Source of the DNA: Rhodoferax sp.
GTDB taxonomy: Bacteria; Pseudomonadota; Gammaproteobacteria; Burkholderiales; Burkholderiaceae_C
NCBI RefSeq assembly: GCF_018063565.1
Contig: NZ_JAGPBB010000040.1
Location: 1-36,465, forward strand
Length of the DNA: 36,465 nucleotides
Direction of reading: 5' to 3'
Made by a program: the position numbers and the translations under genes. Under the pieces are notes generated by a model. That model searched no databases and was not told the origin of the DNA. It saw nothing but the letters and a program-made list of their open reading frames with translations. Below, one piece after another: positions 1 to 8,576 of the stretch (position 1 is the stretch's first letter; each line of letters starts with the position of its first letter).

Positions 1-159
1 AGCGAAACCCATTAGGGACAGCGGCTTTGCCGCAAACAAAGTCCGAATGTACTGATGCAATCTATACCTTAAGGCCAAAACGAATTGAAAGCTTGGCATA
101 CCGGGGGCGTCCATGTACTGACTTTCAGTTTTCGTCTTCGTTTTCCCTGACCTGGCTGG

Positions 160-175
160 CTCCAGTGCAGCGTTA
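160..175 (+). repeat. Dispersed repeat core, copy 1
   Basis: The 16-mer CTCCAGTGCAGCGTTA occurs here and, on the opposite strand, at 10162-10177. A diverged form lies at 10752-10767. The flanks are also partly alike: a T-rich stretch followed by a CCTGG/TTGG-rich stretch on the left. Function unknown. Confidence 0.5.
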
Positions 176-183
176 AGAGTCGG

Positions 184-426
184 TCATCGATGTCCGATAT
201 CTGGCAGTCCAGTTAGGCATGACGTGAAAGGTAATGGCGGGACATTTCTCCAACCTTTCGATTGATGTGCCATCACTTTTTTCACTGAAGGTCTTGCAGG
301 GTTGTTCACATCCGGGTAAATCATGGTCTTACTGCCAAAGGAGTGTGGCAACGTAGGGCGGGCTTTCAAATTATCGTAGGCGGCGTCAAAGGCAAGGGCA
401 ACAGCCGGCACAAGTTGTGGATTCAT
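184..426 (-). pseudogene. galK: Probable truncated galactokinase start (galK remnant)
   Basis: An 80-codon frame starts 5 bases after the galT stop, behind a good ribosome site (GGGAGG, 9 bases before ATG), exactly where galK sits in galT-galK operons. The first ~16 residues (MNPQLVPAVALAFDAAY) resemble the short helix that opens GalK proteins. After that, the conserved substrate-binding motif that should follow (RVNLIGEHTD type) is absent and the sequence is unlike any kinase. The simplest reading is that galK was cut after its first codons and fused to unrelated DNA. The frame could still be translated as an 80-residue peptide. The GalK resemblance rests on a short stretch plus position, so confidence is moderate to low. 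Confidence 0.4.
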
Positions 427-430
427 GGCA

Positions 431-1474
431 TCAAGCCTCCCGGTAATGGATGTCGCTCAGACCGCGCAGCTGCCGTGCAGCCTGCTCGGGCGTGAGGTCA
501 CGCTGGGCTTCGGCCAGCATCTCGAAACCGACCATGAACTTGCGCACGCTGGCGGAACGTAGCAATGGCGGATAAAAGTGGGCGTGTAGCTGCCAGCCGT
601 CGGTGGCGTGTGCATCAAACGGCGCACCATGCCAACCCATCGAATACGGAAACGAGCACTCAAACAGATTGTCATATCGGCTGGTCAGCTGTTTGAGCGC
701 CAAAGCCAGATCAGCCTGTTGTGTGGCGTTGAGTTCGGGCATGCGCCGCACCCCAAAGCGCGGCAGTAGCAAAATTTCGAACGGCCAGGTGGCCCAAAAC
801 GGCACCACCGCCAGCCAATGCTCGGTTTTGACGACCACCCGCTCGTCGATTGCCACCTCGCGTTCGGCGACATCCAGCAGCATCGGACGCCGGTGTTGGG
901 CAAAGTAGGCACGCTGCCGTTCGTCTTCACGTTGACCTTCTCCCGGCAGGTAACTGGTGGCCCAGATTTGCCCATGCGGGTGCGGATTGGAGCAGCCCAT
1001 CATCGTGCCCTTGTTTTCGAAAACTTGCACCCAGGGGTAAGTGCGACCCAAACTAGTGGTCTCGGTGATCCAGGTTTGAATGACCTGGCCAATGGCTACC
1101 AGGGACAGCTCCGGTAGCGACAGGCTGTGGTCGGGTGAGAAGCAGATCACACGGCTGGTGCCCCTGGCACTCATGACCTGAAATAACTCGTCGCTCGTCT
1201 GATTCGCATCAGGGGTATCGGCCATCATGGCTGCGAAATCATTGGTGAACACAAAGGTGTGCGGGTAGTCCGGATTGCGCTCACCGGTCACCCTCAGATT
1301 GCCGGCGCACAAAAAACAGTGCGGGTCATGTTGGGGGCGCTCGCTGCGGTCGGGTGACTCTTTTTGGCCCTGCCAGGGTCGTTTGGCGCGGTGCGGTGAC
1401 ACCAATACCCATTGCCCGGTCAAGGGGTTAAGTCGCCGATGGGAGTGGTCATTGGGATCAAACATGGACGGCAT
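431..1474 (-). CDS. galT: Galactose-1-phosphate uridylyltransferase
   Basis: GalT swaps UMP between UDP-glucose and galactose-1-phosphate in the cytoplasmic Leloir pathway. The 347-residue protein has the usual length (E. coli, 348). It carries the active-site run CSNPHPHGQ at about residues 161-169, where His167 should be the uridylylated nucleophile. The expected zinc-site residues are present: Cys53 and Cys56 (CFLC), His116 (SPDH) and His165. A second ATG lies three codons downstream, and neither start has a strong ribosome site. The gene is downstream of, and on the same strand as, the organophosphate operon, 134 bases beyond the histidine phosphatase stop. The following galK is apparently broken and no galE is in the window, so its galactose role here may be incomplete. 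Confidence 0.95.
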   Translation of the reverse strand: MPSMFDPNDHSHRRLNPLTGQWVLVSPHRAKRPWQGQKESPDRSERPQHDPHCFLCAGNLRVTGERNPDYPHTFVFTNDFAAMMADTPDANQTSDELFQVMSARGTSRVICFSPDHSLSLPELSLVAIGQVIQTWITETTSLGRTYPWVQVFENKGTMMGCSNPHPHGQIWATSYLPGEGQREDERQRAYFAQHRRPMLLDVAEREVAIDERVVVKTEHWLAVVPFWATWPFEILLLPRFGVRRMPELNATQQADLALALKQLTSRYDNLFECSFPYSMGWHGAPFDAHATDGWQLHAHFYPPLLRSASVRKFMVGFEMLAEAQRDLTPEQAARQLRGLSDIHYREA

Positions 1475-1608
1475 CCGTGTTGCAGCCAGGTCCAGGCACC
1501 CCGCTAGTAATTGGAAACCAGGGTTGGCGTGACATAGCGCAGGACTTGCAAGCCGTCAACGGCATTAGGCAAGTACCGCGACAAGAGGTGTACCGCTCGA
1601 TCGCCGGT

Positions 1609-2199
1609 TTAAAGCACGGCGTCATCGATTGCATGCCACCAAGAAAACACACGACTCGGATTGAGCGCGAATGAATAGTAATTGCCACCATTGTTGGGCG
1701 GCTGATCCCAGCGCCGGGCAATTGGCAGCCCAGACAAATGACAATACAACAAGGTGCCTACTGCGCCGTGAGCGACGATAGCAATGTCACCTTTGGATTG
1801 ATCGGTGACAGAAACTGAGAGCACGGACTCGACAATCCGCGCTTGTGCATCCGCTGCTTTTTCCCAGCCCCGCACCGATTCAAATGGCTTGGCAAAAAAA
1901 ACATCAGCTACTGCTTCAAATTCTTGTGGCGGCAGAAAACCCGTTGCGGAGCGATCATTCTCACCGAGCGCGTGAACCTTCGTGTACCCAATAGACAGAT
2001 GATTGGCCAAGATCTCCGCACCATCAATTGCCTTCTGCTCAGTACTGCAATAGATCGACGTAACGCCGGATATCCATGGCTGACAAAGACCAACTTTCAT
2101 TCGACTGCGACCAAGATCCGACAAAGGCCATTGCGGAACCGGCACGTCTTGACTGACGACAACATTTGGGTGGGTAATGAAATAAAAGGTACGAGGCAT
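1609..2199 (-). CDS. Histidine phosphatase family protein with a THP instead of RHG motif
   Basis: This 196-residue protein belongs to the histidine phosphatase (phosphoglycerate-mutase-like) superfamily. The usual N-terminal RHG motif reads THP at residues 9-11 (FYFITHPNVV), so the phosphate-accepting His10 is kept but its Arg neighbour is Thr. A STEQKA stretch near residue 52 matches the SxxxRA region, GENDRS near 79-84 matches the proton-donor loop, and IVAHG with His144 is the second catalytic His. I chose the ATG at 2199 because GGAG lies 8 bases upstream; an in-frame start at 2256 would add 19 poor residues. It is the last gene of the ABC-transporter cluster, 185 bases after the metallophosphoesterase. 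Together the two enzymes suggest stepwise release of phosphate from an imported organophosphate. The substrate is not known from the sequence. Confidence 0.8.
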   Translation of the reverse strand: MPRTFYFITHPNVVVSQDVPVPQWPLSDLGRSRMKVGLCQPWISGVTSIYCSTEQKAIDGAEILANHLSIGYTKVHALGENDRSATGFLPPQEFEAVADVFFAKPFESVRGWEKAADAQARIVESVLSVSVTDQSKGDIAIVAHGAVGTLLYCHLSGLPIARRWDQPPNNGGNYYSFALNPSRVFSWWHAIDDAVL

Positions 2200-2384
2200 G
2201 AAACGCACTCCATCGAATGAAAATAAATACCCAGTCCCAAGCGAGGCACGCGGCACTGGCCTCGCAGCCTAGGGTAATTGCCTGCCACGATGAACCCGAC
2301 AGGTTTTTCATCAACTCACCTGAGCGGAGAGAATAGTCCAACGTAACCATTGGAAACTGCCTCGCTATCACAACGCAAGAATCT

Positions 2385-3188
2385 CTACCCGATAGCAGCA
2401 TTCTTATCCGGTAGCGTGACGTAACGTGGATGAATCGCGAAGTTGCCGTTCTCTTCACTGTGGTAGACAAAATAGGCATATGGAATATCTACTAAGGTCG
2501 GCTCGATTTCAAGTCCACGCAGGTCGAGATTCGTCTGGAACGCGGGACTGCCGGCGACCGCAAGAAACGCGCCGTTCCACATGGCCTGTGTCGGCCGATG
2601 AATGTGTCCGCACATGATGTTGAGCTTTCCCCGGTATGCCGCAACCATGCGGCCGAATTCCTCGCGGCCCTCAATCAAACCAATATTGTCGAAGAACGTC
2701 AGTCCGCTGGTATTGGGCGGGTGATGCATAAGGATCGTTGTCAGGCCAGCGAAGGATTCGGCCAACTTCCTTTCGATCCAAGCCAAATGCTGTGGGCATA
2801 AACCGCCCTCATCACTCTCCTCGACCAGAGTATCCAACGCCAGGAAGCGAATGCCGTCCTGAACGATTTCGTAGTGTGCCAACTCGCTATCGTCGAAGGG
2901 CAGGATGTCGCTGAACGCTCGACGAAAATTGCCGCGTAGGTCATGATTGCCCGGTATCGCAAGAACCCTTGCTGAAAGTGGTGCGAGTAGCTCGCGCAAA
3001 AACGCATATTCTTCCTTGGTGCCAGCCTCTGTCAGGTCGCCGGTAAGAACGACTACGTCAACAGCAGGTGTAAAGGCGGCGATATCCGCAACGATCAGTC
3101 GCAGCGCATTGGCGATGTCGGGACGGATCAGTTTCGAGTCCGAACGCTTGGCAAAAAGATGAATATCTGACAGGTGACTGATCAGCAT
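2385..3188 (-). CDS. Metallophosphoesterase, class III cyclic-nucleotide/glycerophosphodiesterase type (CpdA/GpdQ-like)
   Basis: This is a calcineurin-like binuclear metal phosphodiesterase of 267 residues. All metal-ligand motifs are present in order: DIH (Asp8, His10), GD (50-51), GNHD (80-83), HH (155-156) and GHIH (194-197). The family includes CpdA (cAMP phosphodiesterase) and GpdQ (glycerophosphodiesterase). Placement 21 bases after the second permease gene of a UgpB-type uptake system favours the GpdQ-like role, cutting an imported phosphodiester. There is no signal peptide, so it should act in the cytoplasm on imported substrate. Which diester is used cannot be read from the sequence. 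Confidence 0.88.
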   Translation of the reverse strand: MLISHLSDIHLFAKRSDSKLIRPDIANALRLIVADIAAFTPAVDVVVLTGDLTEAGTKEEYAFLRELLAPLSARVLAIPGNHDLRGNFRRAFSDILPFDDSELAHYEIVQDGIRFLALDTLVEESDEGGLCPQHLAWIERKLAESFAGLTTILMHHPPNTSGLTFFDNIGLIEGREEFGRMVAAYRGKLNIMCGHIHRPTQAMWNGAFLAVAGSPAFQTNLDLRGLEIEPTLVDIPYAYFVYHSEENGNFAIHPRYVTLPDKNAAIG

Positions 3189-3209
3189 TTAATGACTCCC
3201 AAGGGTGAT

Positions 3210-4034
3210 TCAACGGATTCCGGCGCGCATAAAACTCTGTACAAACTGGCGCTGGAATATCAGAAATGCTACGAACAGCGGTGCTACCGACAGCAGCGTG
3301 GCCGCAGTGACCAAGCTCCAATCGATTCCTTGCTCGACGGTTGCAAAGACTTGTAGGCCGACGGTGATTGGGCGTGTCTTGACCGAGTTGGTGACGATCA
3401 GTGGCCAAAGGAAATTGTTCCAGTGGTAGGAAACGGTGACCAGGCCGTAAGCGACATAGGTCGGCATGGCGATCGGAATAAAAACACGTAGCAGGATTTG
3501 CAGCGCATTCGCACCCTCGAGTCGCGCCGCCTCTTCCAGTTCCTTGGGAATGCTCTTGAAGGTCTGGCGAAACAGGAAAATACCGAAGGCGGATGCCAGA
3601 TATGGCAGTGCGATTCCCAATGTGGTGTCCAGCAGGCCAATCTTGGACAGCGTGCGATAGTTCTCGACAAGCAGCACCTCCGGCATGATCATCAGCTGCA
3701 CCAAAACAAGCATGAACAGGATGTTGGACCCGCGGAAGGGAAAGCAAACGAAAGCGTAGGCGGCCATCGTGCAAATGACAAACTGACACACCAAGATTAA
3801 TGTCACCATAAAGAAGGTATTGGCAAAGTACTGGGCAAATGGTGCAGCTCGCCAGACTCGGATAAAGTTTTCTAGCGTCCAAGGCGCAAACAAATCAAAA
3901 CTCGCTGCGAATTCTGCCGGGTGAAAGGCCGTCCAAAAGGCGTAGAGCAAAGGCAACACCCAGAGGATTGCCAAGAACCAGGCTCCAACCGTGGTCAGCG
4001 CAATAGAAGACTTGCTGCGGTGCTTGGTGCTCAT
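3210..4034 (-). CDS. ABC transporter inner-membrane permease, UgpE-like (MalG type)
   Basis: This 274-residue polytopic membrane protein has about six hydrophobic spans. It carries the permease EAA loop (EEAARLEGANALQ, near residues 170-182) that docks on the ATPase. N-terminal segment, length and the final aromatic/basic tail fit the UgpE/MalG half of carbohydrate-class ABC importers. Its ATG overlaps the stop of the preceding permease gene by 4 bases, so the two subunits are probably translationally coupled. With the partner permease it should form the channel of the importer. A ugp symbol is withheld because the substrate is inferred only from context. Confidence 0.9.
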   Translation of the reverse strand: MSTKHRSKSSIALTTVGAWFLAILWVLPLLYAFWTAFHPAEFAASFDLFAPWTLENFIRVWRAAPFAQYFANTFFMVTLILVCQFVICTMAAYAFVCFPFRGSNILFMLVLVQLMIMPEVLLVENYRTLSKIGLLDTTLGIALPYLASAFGIFLFRQTFKSIPKELEEAARLEGANALQILLRVFIPIAMPTYVAYGLVTVSYHWNNFLWPLIVTNSVKTRPITVGLQVFATVEQGIDWSLVTAATLLSVAPLFVAFLIFQRQFVQSFMRAGIR

Positions 4035-4906
4035 CGGTAGTGAACCTTCTTATCTGCATAACCGAACTGGAACAATGCAATCAACGCCAGGATGACCAGA
4101 AGTACGACGGTGAGCGCTGCTGCGTAGCCGGTATCCCAGTAGCCGAAGCCGACTTCATAGATATAAAAGAGCAGCAAAGTGGTCGCGTTGTCCGGTGCGC
4201 CTTTGGTCATCACGATGATGTGATCGACCAGTCGGAACGCACCAATGACAGCATTGATCGAAACAAACAGTGTTGTTGGCATCAAAAGCGGGAGGATGAC
4301 GCGGCGCAGCGTTTGCCAGTAGCTTGCACCTTCGAGTTCGGCTGCCTCCAACAGCGTGGGTGATACCTGCTGCAAAGCAGCCAGATAGAAAATCATGAAG
4401 AATCCGGCTTCCTTCCAGATCGTGATCACGATAAGGGCACCAAGCGCTGTGTCCGGCATTCCCAGCAAGTTCTGCCCGCCCAAACCAAATAGCGCCAAAA
4501 AACTATCAACCAACCCGTAGTCTGGCGCATAGAAGAAAAGCCATATGTTGGCGACCGCCACCATCGGCAAAATCGTTGGCGTGAAAAACGCCATGCGCAC
4601 TGCTGCCTGTCCGCGCAAGTTCGAGTTGACAAACAGCGCCATGGCCAACGCGAGTGCCATCGAAAGCGGAATGGTCGTTAGAGCATAGACTGCGTTGTTG
4701 CTCATCGCCTTCCAAAAAACAGGATCCTCGATCATCCTCTGGTACTGGTCGATGCCGATGAAGACAGCGGGCCGAGCGCCACGCGGCGTCGAGAAGAGGC
4801 TGTCAAACACCGTGCCGAGAATTGGCTGAAAAGTGAAAGCCCACAACAGGACAGCTGCCGGCAGGAGCAGCAGGCTTCCGTATAAGGCATTGCGCGAAGC
4901 TGTCAT
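4031..4906 (-). CDS. ABC transporter inner-membrane permease, UgpA-like (MalF type)
   Basis: This permease of about 291 residues pairs with the downstream UgpE-like subunit. The EAA loop (LLEAAELEGASYWQ) is clear. The start is taken at the ATG at 4906 (MTASRNALYG), where the first transmembrane helix begins at once. A TTG at 4963 would prepend 19 residues encoded by the intergenic hairpin, which is unlikely. The ribosome site before 4906 is weak, which could mean coupling to upstream translation or low expression relative to the binding protein. Confidence 0.9.
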   Translation of the reverse strand: MTASRNALYGSLLLLPAAVLLWAFTFQPILGTVFDSLFSTPRGARPAVFIGIDQYQRMIEDPVFWKAMSNNAVYALTTIPLSMALALAMALFVNSNLRGQAAVRMAFFTPTILPMVAVANIWLFFYAPDYGLVDSFLALFGLGGQNLLGMPDTALGALIVITIWKEAGFFMIFYLAALQQVSPTLLEAAELEGASYWQTLRRVILPLLMPTTLFVSINAVIGAFRLVDHIIVMTKGAPDNATTLLLFYIYEVGFGYWDTGYAAALTVVLLVILALIALFQFGYADKKVHYR

Positions 4907-4949
4907 GAGTGGAGGTTCTCGATGTAAGGCTGGTAGGTTGTTACTCTTG

Positions 4950-4974
4950 CCCCTCCACGCCAAGCGCGGAGGGG
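4950..4974 (-). other. Intercistronic hairpin between binding-protein and permease genes
   Basis: In the minus-strand transcript the arms CCCCUCC and GGAGGGG, extended by a G-U pair and CGC/GCG, make an 11-bp GC-rich stem with a 3-base loop. No U-run follows, so it is not a classical intrinsic terminator. It lies just after the binding-protein stop and before the permease start. A hairpin at this position usually protects the upstream mRNA or attenuates read-through, giving more binding protein than permease. Confidence 0.7.
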
Positions 4975-4988
4975 GCTCGTGGTTTCAA

Positions 4989-6278
4989 CTATCGATATGG
5001 CTTCAGGACCCGCTCGATATCAGCTTGGGCATCTGCAAGTGCTTTTTCCGGCGTCTTGGTTCCGGTCAACGCCGCCGCCAGCGCGTCATTCAAGATCTTA
5101 GATGTGCGTGAATTTTCATGCGTCGAGAATTCTGGCACCGACACCGCGATTTGATCGCGAGCGACCAGACTCTCGGGTACCTTGGCCGCATAGGCTTTCA
5201 AGGTGTCGGTTTTCCAGGCACCATCGCGCGGGGCTACATAGCCGGTTTTGATGCTCCAGTCGGCGAGAATTTCATCTGATGTGAGGAACTTGATGAACTT
5301 CATCGCTGCCTCTTTTTCGACGGCTGGTGCCTTCTTGAAGATGTACAGATTGCCGCCACCCAAAACCGAAGCAGGCGCTATCTTGCCGGGATAGGGCGCT
5401 AGGCCAAAGTCGAACTTTGCGCTGGCCTTCAGGTTCGTCAGGTTGCCGGTTGTCGTCCAGATCATCGCGATCCGCTCCTCCAGGAAGTCTGATGGCGTCG
5501 TGCCCCATTCCTGAATTCCCGGCGGGTGTATTCCATGCACTTTGTTCAAATCCACCCAAAACTTGAGTGCTTCCACGACTTTGGGATTGGTTAAGTCAGT
5601 TTTGTTGCCCGCATCGTTCATAAGTCGTGCACCGTTTTGCGCAGCCAGCGCCCCAAAAAGCCATTGCGCAGAGCCGACATTCCCGGGAATTCCGACACCC
5701 CAGCGTCCGACACGTCCGGTAGCATCCTTCTTGGTGACGGCCTTGCCGTATGCGACCATTTCATCCCAAGTCTTCGGGTATTTATTCGGATCCAGTCCGG
5801 CTTCAGCAAAGACTTTTTTGTTCCAATAAAGAACCGCTGTTGAGCGCTGGAATGGCACTGCCCAAAAACGACCGTCAACCTTCGCACTAGCCATATAGGC
5901 TGGCATAAAGCCGGCCAGCCAAGCCTTGTCTTCCGGGGTCTTAACAAAGTCCTCGATCGGCTGAACGGCATCCTCATCGATCAAGGTGAAGATATCTGTC
6001 GCCAACAGCACCGCTACCGTTGGCGGCGTTCCGCTCTTGGCCGCAGTCAATGCTTTTGTGGTTGTATCCAGATAGTTGCCGGAGTAGACCGGGCTGACCT
6101 TGATATCCGGATTGGCCGCTTCGAACTTGCTGACATAGCCATCGATGACTTTTGTCAGAGGGCCGCTTACCTGAACCGGATAAAAGAAAGTGACCTGCGT
6201 CGCCGCATGCGCAGCAGCGCCAGCAAGTCCCATCACCGCCAGCAATCCTCCGGTCAAGTTTGTTTTCCATTTGAACAT
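4989..6278 (-). CDS. ABC transporter substrate-binding protein, UgpB-like
   Basis: This 429-residue periplasmic solute-binding protein of the family-1 (MalE/UgpB) type has a signal peptide ending AAAHA near residue 25. UgpB-like segments include VSPVYSGNYLD, AVLYWNKKVF, AGLDPNKYPKTWDEM, GGGNLYIFKKAP and KTGYVAPR. The start at 6278 is chosen because AGGAG is 7 bases upstream and the signal peptide begins there; an upstream start at 6308 would add ten residues and put the ribosome site inside the gene. The nearest named family I recognise is glycerol-3-phosphate binding UgpB, but residues that fix substrate identity cannot be verified by eye. It lies 54 bases after the ATPase gene. Confidence 0.9.
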   Translation of the reverse strand: MFKWKTNLTGGLLAVMGLAGAAAHAATQVTFFYPVQVSGPLTKVIDGYVSKFEAANPDIKVSPVYSGNYLDTTTKALTAAKSGTPPTVAVLLATDIFTLIDEDAVQPIEDFVKTPEDKAWLAGFMPAYMASAKVDGRFWAVPFQRSTAVLYWNKKVFAEAGLDPNKYPKTWDEMVAYGKAVTKKDATGRVGRWGVGIPGNVGSAQWLFGALAAQNGARLMNDAGNKTDLTNPKVVEALKFWVDLNKVHGIHPPGIQEWGTTPSDFLEERIAMIWTTTGNLTNLKASAKFDFGLAPYPGKIAPASVLGGGNLYIFKKAPAVEKEAAMKFIKFLTSDEILADWSIKTGYVAPRDGAWKTDTLKAYAAKVPESLVARDQIAVSVPEFSTHENSRTSKILNDALAAALTGTKTPEKALADAQADIERVLKPYR

Positions 6279-6332
6279 TAACATTCTCCTAGTTAAGAAA
6301 CACCACAATCAGGAAGAAGCCTAGGCTCTTTC

Positions 6333-7379
6333 CTACCCAGCACAACGCAAACCACTGCTCTTGTCAAAGAAATGCTGTGCCGATTCGGGCCAGCTCAGAT
6401 GGACGATGTCACCCGTAGCACACGATGCTCTTCCCGGCGTACGAACCAACACGCGCTGCAGGCCAATATGACAACTGCTAATCGTGTCAGCACCAAAATA
6501 CTCGGTGCCTTCAACGATAGCGGTGTATCCGTTGTCTGTGAATCGGATGTGCTCAGGCCGAACTCCCATTTGGTAGTGACCCTCAGGCAACTGGTTGGGC
6601 AAGGTCTGTTCGGTGTTTCCGATTGTCCAGCCCTCACTGGTTCGCGTGATGTCAACGATGTTCATCGGCGGCGTGCCGATAAAGCGCGCGGCAAATGTCG
6701 ATGCTGGTTGCTCGTAAAGATCTGCTGGCGTGCCGCTTTGTTCCATCCGGCCTTCGCGCATCAAAATGATACGGTCCGCCATGCTCATGGCTTCAGTCTG
6801 GTCGTGCGTTACGAAAACCATCGCTATGCCTAGCCGACGCTGCAAGGTGCGAATCTCGTTACGCATTTCTGCACGAAGCTTTGCATCTAGATTGGAGAGC
6901 GGCTCGTCAAGCAGGCAGACAGGCGCTTCGGCGATCAGTGCACGCCCAAGCGCAACACGTTGCTGCTGGCCTCCTGATAGTTGACTGGGACGCCGGTCAA
7001 GCAGCGCAGACAGGCCCATCAGGTCGACAACCTTGGCTAGTCGCTGGTCACGCTCCGCCTTCGGGACGCCGCGGACTGACAGGCCAAAGACGATGTTATC
7101 GGCAACGGTCAAATGGGGAAACAACGCATAGGACTGGAACACCATCGACAAGTTTCGCTGCGACGAGGGCAGCGAAGTCACGTCGCGCCCGGCAATGCTG
7201 ACGCTTCCCGAGCCGACCTCTTCAAGCCCGGCGATAAGCCGAAGCGTCGTCGACTTACCGCAGCCGGATGGCCCCAGCAGCGCGACAAATTCGCAAGAAC
7301 CGGTCTCGAAGCTGACATTGTCAACCGCACAGAAGTCACCCCACCTCTTTACCAAATTCTGTACTTTTATCCCTGACAC
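6333..7379 (-). CDS. ABC transporter ATP-binding protein, UgpC/MalK-like
   Basis: The cytoplasmic ATPase powers the importer. Visible motifs are Walker A GPSGCGKST, Q-loop VFQSYALFPH, signature LSGGQQQRVALGRAL, Walker B VCLLDEP with D-loop SNLDAKLR, and H-loop FVTHDQTEAMS. A C-terminal TOBE/OB region follows (MGVRPEHIRF). I place the start at GTG 7379, because AAGGAG lies 6 bases upstream and the protein then begins at the usual point (VSGIKVQNLVKRWG). The TTG at 7415 has no support. The protein is 348 residues, normal for MalK/UgpC. It starts 22 bases after the repressor stop, so the genes are co-transcribed. Confidence 0.93.
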   Translation of the reverse strand: MSGIKVQNLVKRWGDFCAVDNVSFETGSCEFVALLGPSGCGKSTTLRLIAGLEEVGSGSVSIAGRDVTSLPSSQRNLSMVFQSYALFPHLTVADNIVFGLSVRGVPKAERDQRLAKVVDLMGLSALLDRRPSQLSGGQQQRVALGRALIAEAPVCLLDEPLSNLDAKLRAEMRNEIRTLQRRLGIAMVFVTHDQTEAMSMADRIILMREGRMEQSGTPADLYEQPASTFAARFIGTPPMNIVDITRTSEGWTIGNTEQTLPNQLPEGHYQMGVRPEHIRFTDNGYTAIVEGTEYFGADTISSCHIGLQRVLVRTPGRASCATGDIVHLSWPESAQHFFDKSSGLRCAG

Positions 7380-7401
7380 GAGAGTCTCCTTCTGTGCGGT
7401 C

Positions 7402-8211
7402 TTATGCGAACACAAACTTCTTTTTCAGTTTTTCCGGAATGGCAGCGACGGCAGAACGTGCAGCGACATCGGTGATGATGTAGTCGAGGTGCGCAACCGG
7501 CGCAATGACCGTCAGCGCGGTTCGACCAAATTTAGAGTGATCGGCCACCACGATGACCATCTGCGCGATTTCGATCATCGCCTGCTGGGCACACGCAATT
7601 TGCGGATGCGAGGTGCAGATCACCCTGCGATCGACATCGACCGCGGCCACACTGAGAATTGCTTTGTCCACATTAAATGATCGGATCATCGCAACGGCCA
7701 TCGTGCCACCAAACGATTGATTGATTGGAACGTACTCACCGCCGATGAAATGGATCGCTCGTGCTCCACCAGCTATCAAGGTTGCTAGCACAGCAGTGCC
7801 ATTGGTCACGAAAGTCAAAGTCAAATTTGACGCAAGGCGCTTGGCTACTTGCAGCGATGTTGTTCCACTGTCGATCATCACCGCATCTCCATCGGCCACC
7901 AATGCTGCAGCGGCAGCGGCAATTCGCATCTTTTCTTCAGTATTGGACGTCTCTCGAACTGCTGGCTCGTTGTCATGAGTCACCTGCGTGATGTTCACAG
8001 CGCCGCCGTGCGTGCGCCGCAACAACTTTCGGCTTTCGAGTTCAGTGAGGTCGCGACGGATGGTCGCGATCGAAACTCCCAGCTCGTCCTTTAGACCCTG
8101 GACATCGACAAACAGTCGGGACCGCACGCACTCCAATAACCGCGCTTGGCGTCGCGGTGTAGATCGGAGGTCATCCAAGGCTAAGTCGGCCAAAGGTAGG
8201 GCAGCAGCCAT
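7402..8211 (-). CDS. DeoR/GlpR-family transcriptional repressor
   Basis: This 269-residue regulator has an N-terminal winged helix-turn-helix (roughly residues 20-75; VSIATIRRDLTELESRKLLRRTHGGA is split here as VSIATIRRDLTELE and KLLRRTHGGA). The latter is the DeoR-family signature. It is followed by the DeoR sensor domain with the sugar-phosphate-isomerase-like fold (DSGTTSLQVAK, TNGTAVLATL, GGEYVP, DHSKFGR). Members usually sense a phosphorylated sugar or polyol, which fits an organophosphate importer. Being the first gene of the operon suggests autoregulation through the promoter directly upstream. Confidence 0.92.
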   Translation of the reverse strand: MAAALPLADLALDDLRSTPRRQARLLECVRSRLFVDVQGLKDELGVSIATIRRDLTELESRKLLRRTHGGAVNITQVTHDNEPAVRETSNTEEKMRIAAAAAALVADGDAVMIDSGTTSLQVAKRLASNLTLTFVTNGTAVLATLIAGGARAIHFIGGEYVPINQSFGGTMAVAMIRSFNVDKAILSVAAVDVDRRVICTSHPQIACAQQAMIEIAQMVIVVADHSKFGRTALTVIAPVAHLDYIITDVAARSAVAAIPEKLKKKFVFA

Positions 8212-8221
8212 TTTCTATCTT

Positions 8222-8270
8222 CGTTAACGTTTGTATCCGATCATTGTATGAGCGTTTTCGCGCACGTCAA
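8222..8270 (-). promoter_or_regulatory. Operon promoter with possible DeoR operator
   Basis: Reading leftwards, a -35 TTGACG (8265-8270), 16-base spacer and -10 TACAAT (8243-8248) form a near-consensus sigma-70 promoter about 30 bases before the repressor ATG. Between the -10 and the ATG is the palindrome CGTTAACG (8222-8229), a plausible operator half. The operator assignment is inference. Confidence 0.65.
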
Positions 8271-8533
8271 ACCATTTTTTCCGCAGCATTTTCCTTTTCT
8301 AGTCGCTGAGCTTTGCCGCTCACGGATAGGAATTTCAATCGCATGCGGCCAAGCGTGTCACGGGTTAAGGGCACCAAAGGGGCTTCGAGCGTTGCGTTTA
8401 TGCGCTCGAAACCTCTTAATGTTGAGACCTTGTTGTCCAGGTGGGATTTTGGTCTGCCCCGCACATATCCAACCAACTTGCACCATGTACGTTCCCCACA
8501 CTGATCTGTGAAAGTTGGCATCTTGCCACTCAT
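8267..8533 (-). CDS. Small uncharacterised ORF between intron remnant and repressor promoter
   Basis: An 88-codon frame (start MSGKMPTFTD, end NAAEKMV) fills the gap between the 3' end of the group II intron fragment and the repressor promoter. Its stop overlaps the -35 box. It is basic and has no signal peptide or recognised motif. It could be the tail of the gene or region into which the intron inserted, or a chance frame. I do not recognise it. Confidence 0.25.
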   Translation of the reverse strand: MSGKMPTFTDQCGERTWCKLVGYVRGRPKSHLDNKVSTLRGFERINATLEAPLVPLTRDTLGRMRLKFLSVSGKAQRLEKENAAEKMV

Positions 8534-8576
8534 CCGGTTGCGGTAGGGACGGAGGTTACCCCCCGCCCCCCGCACA

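Noticed and set aside
150-178. Possible integron attC site around the CAGCGTTA motif
   Set aside because: The core GTTRRRY rule is not met, no matching left-hand core is seen and no integrase is in the window.
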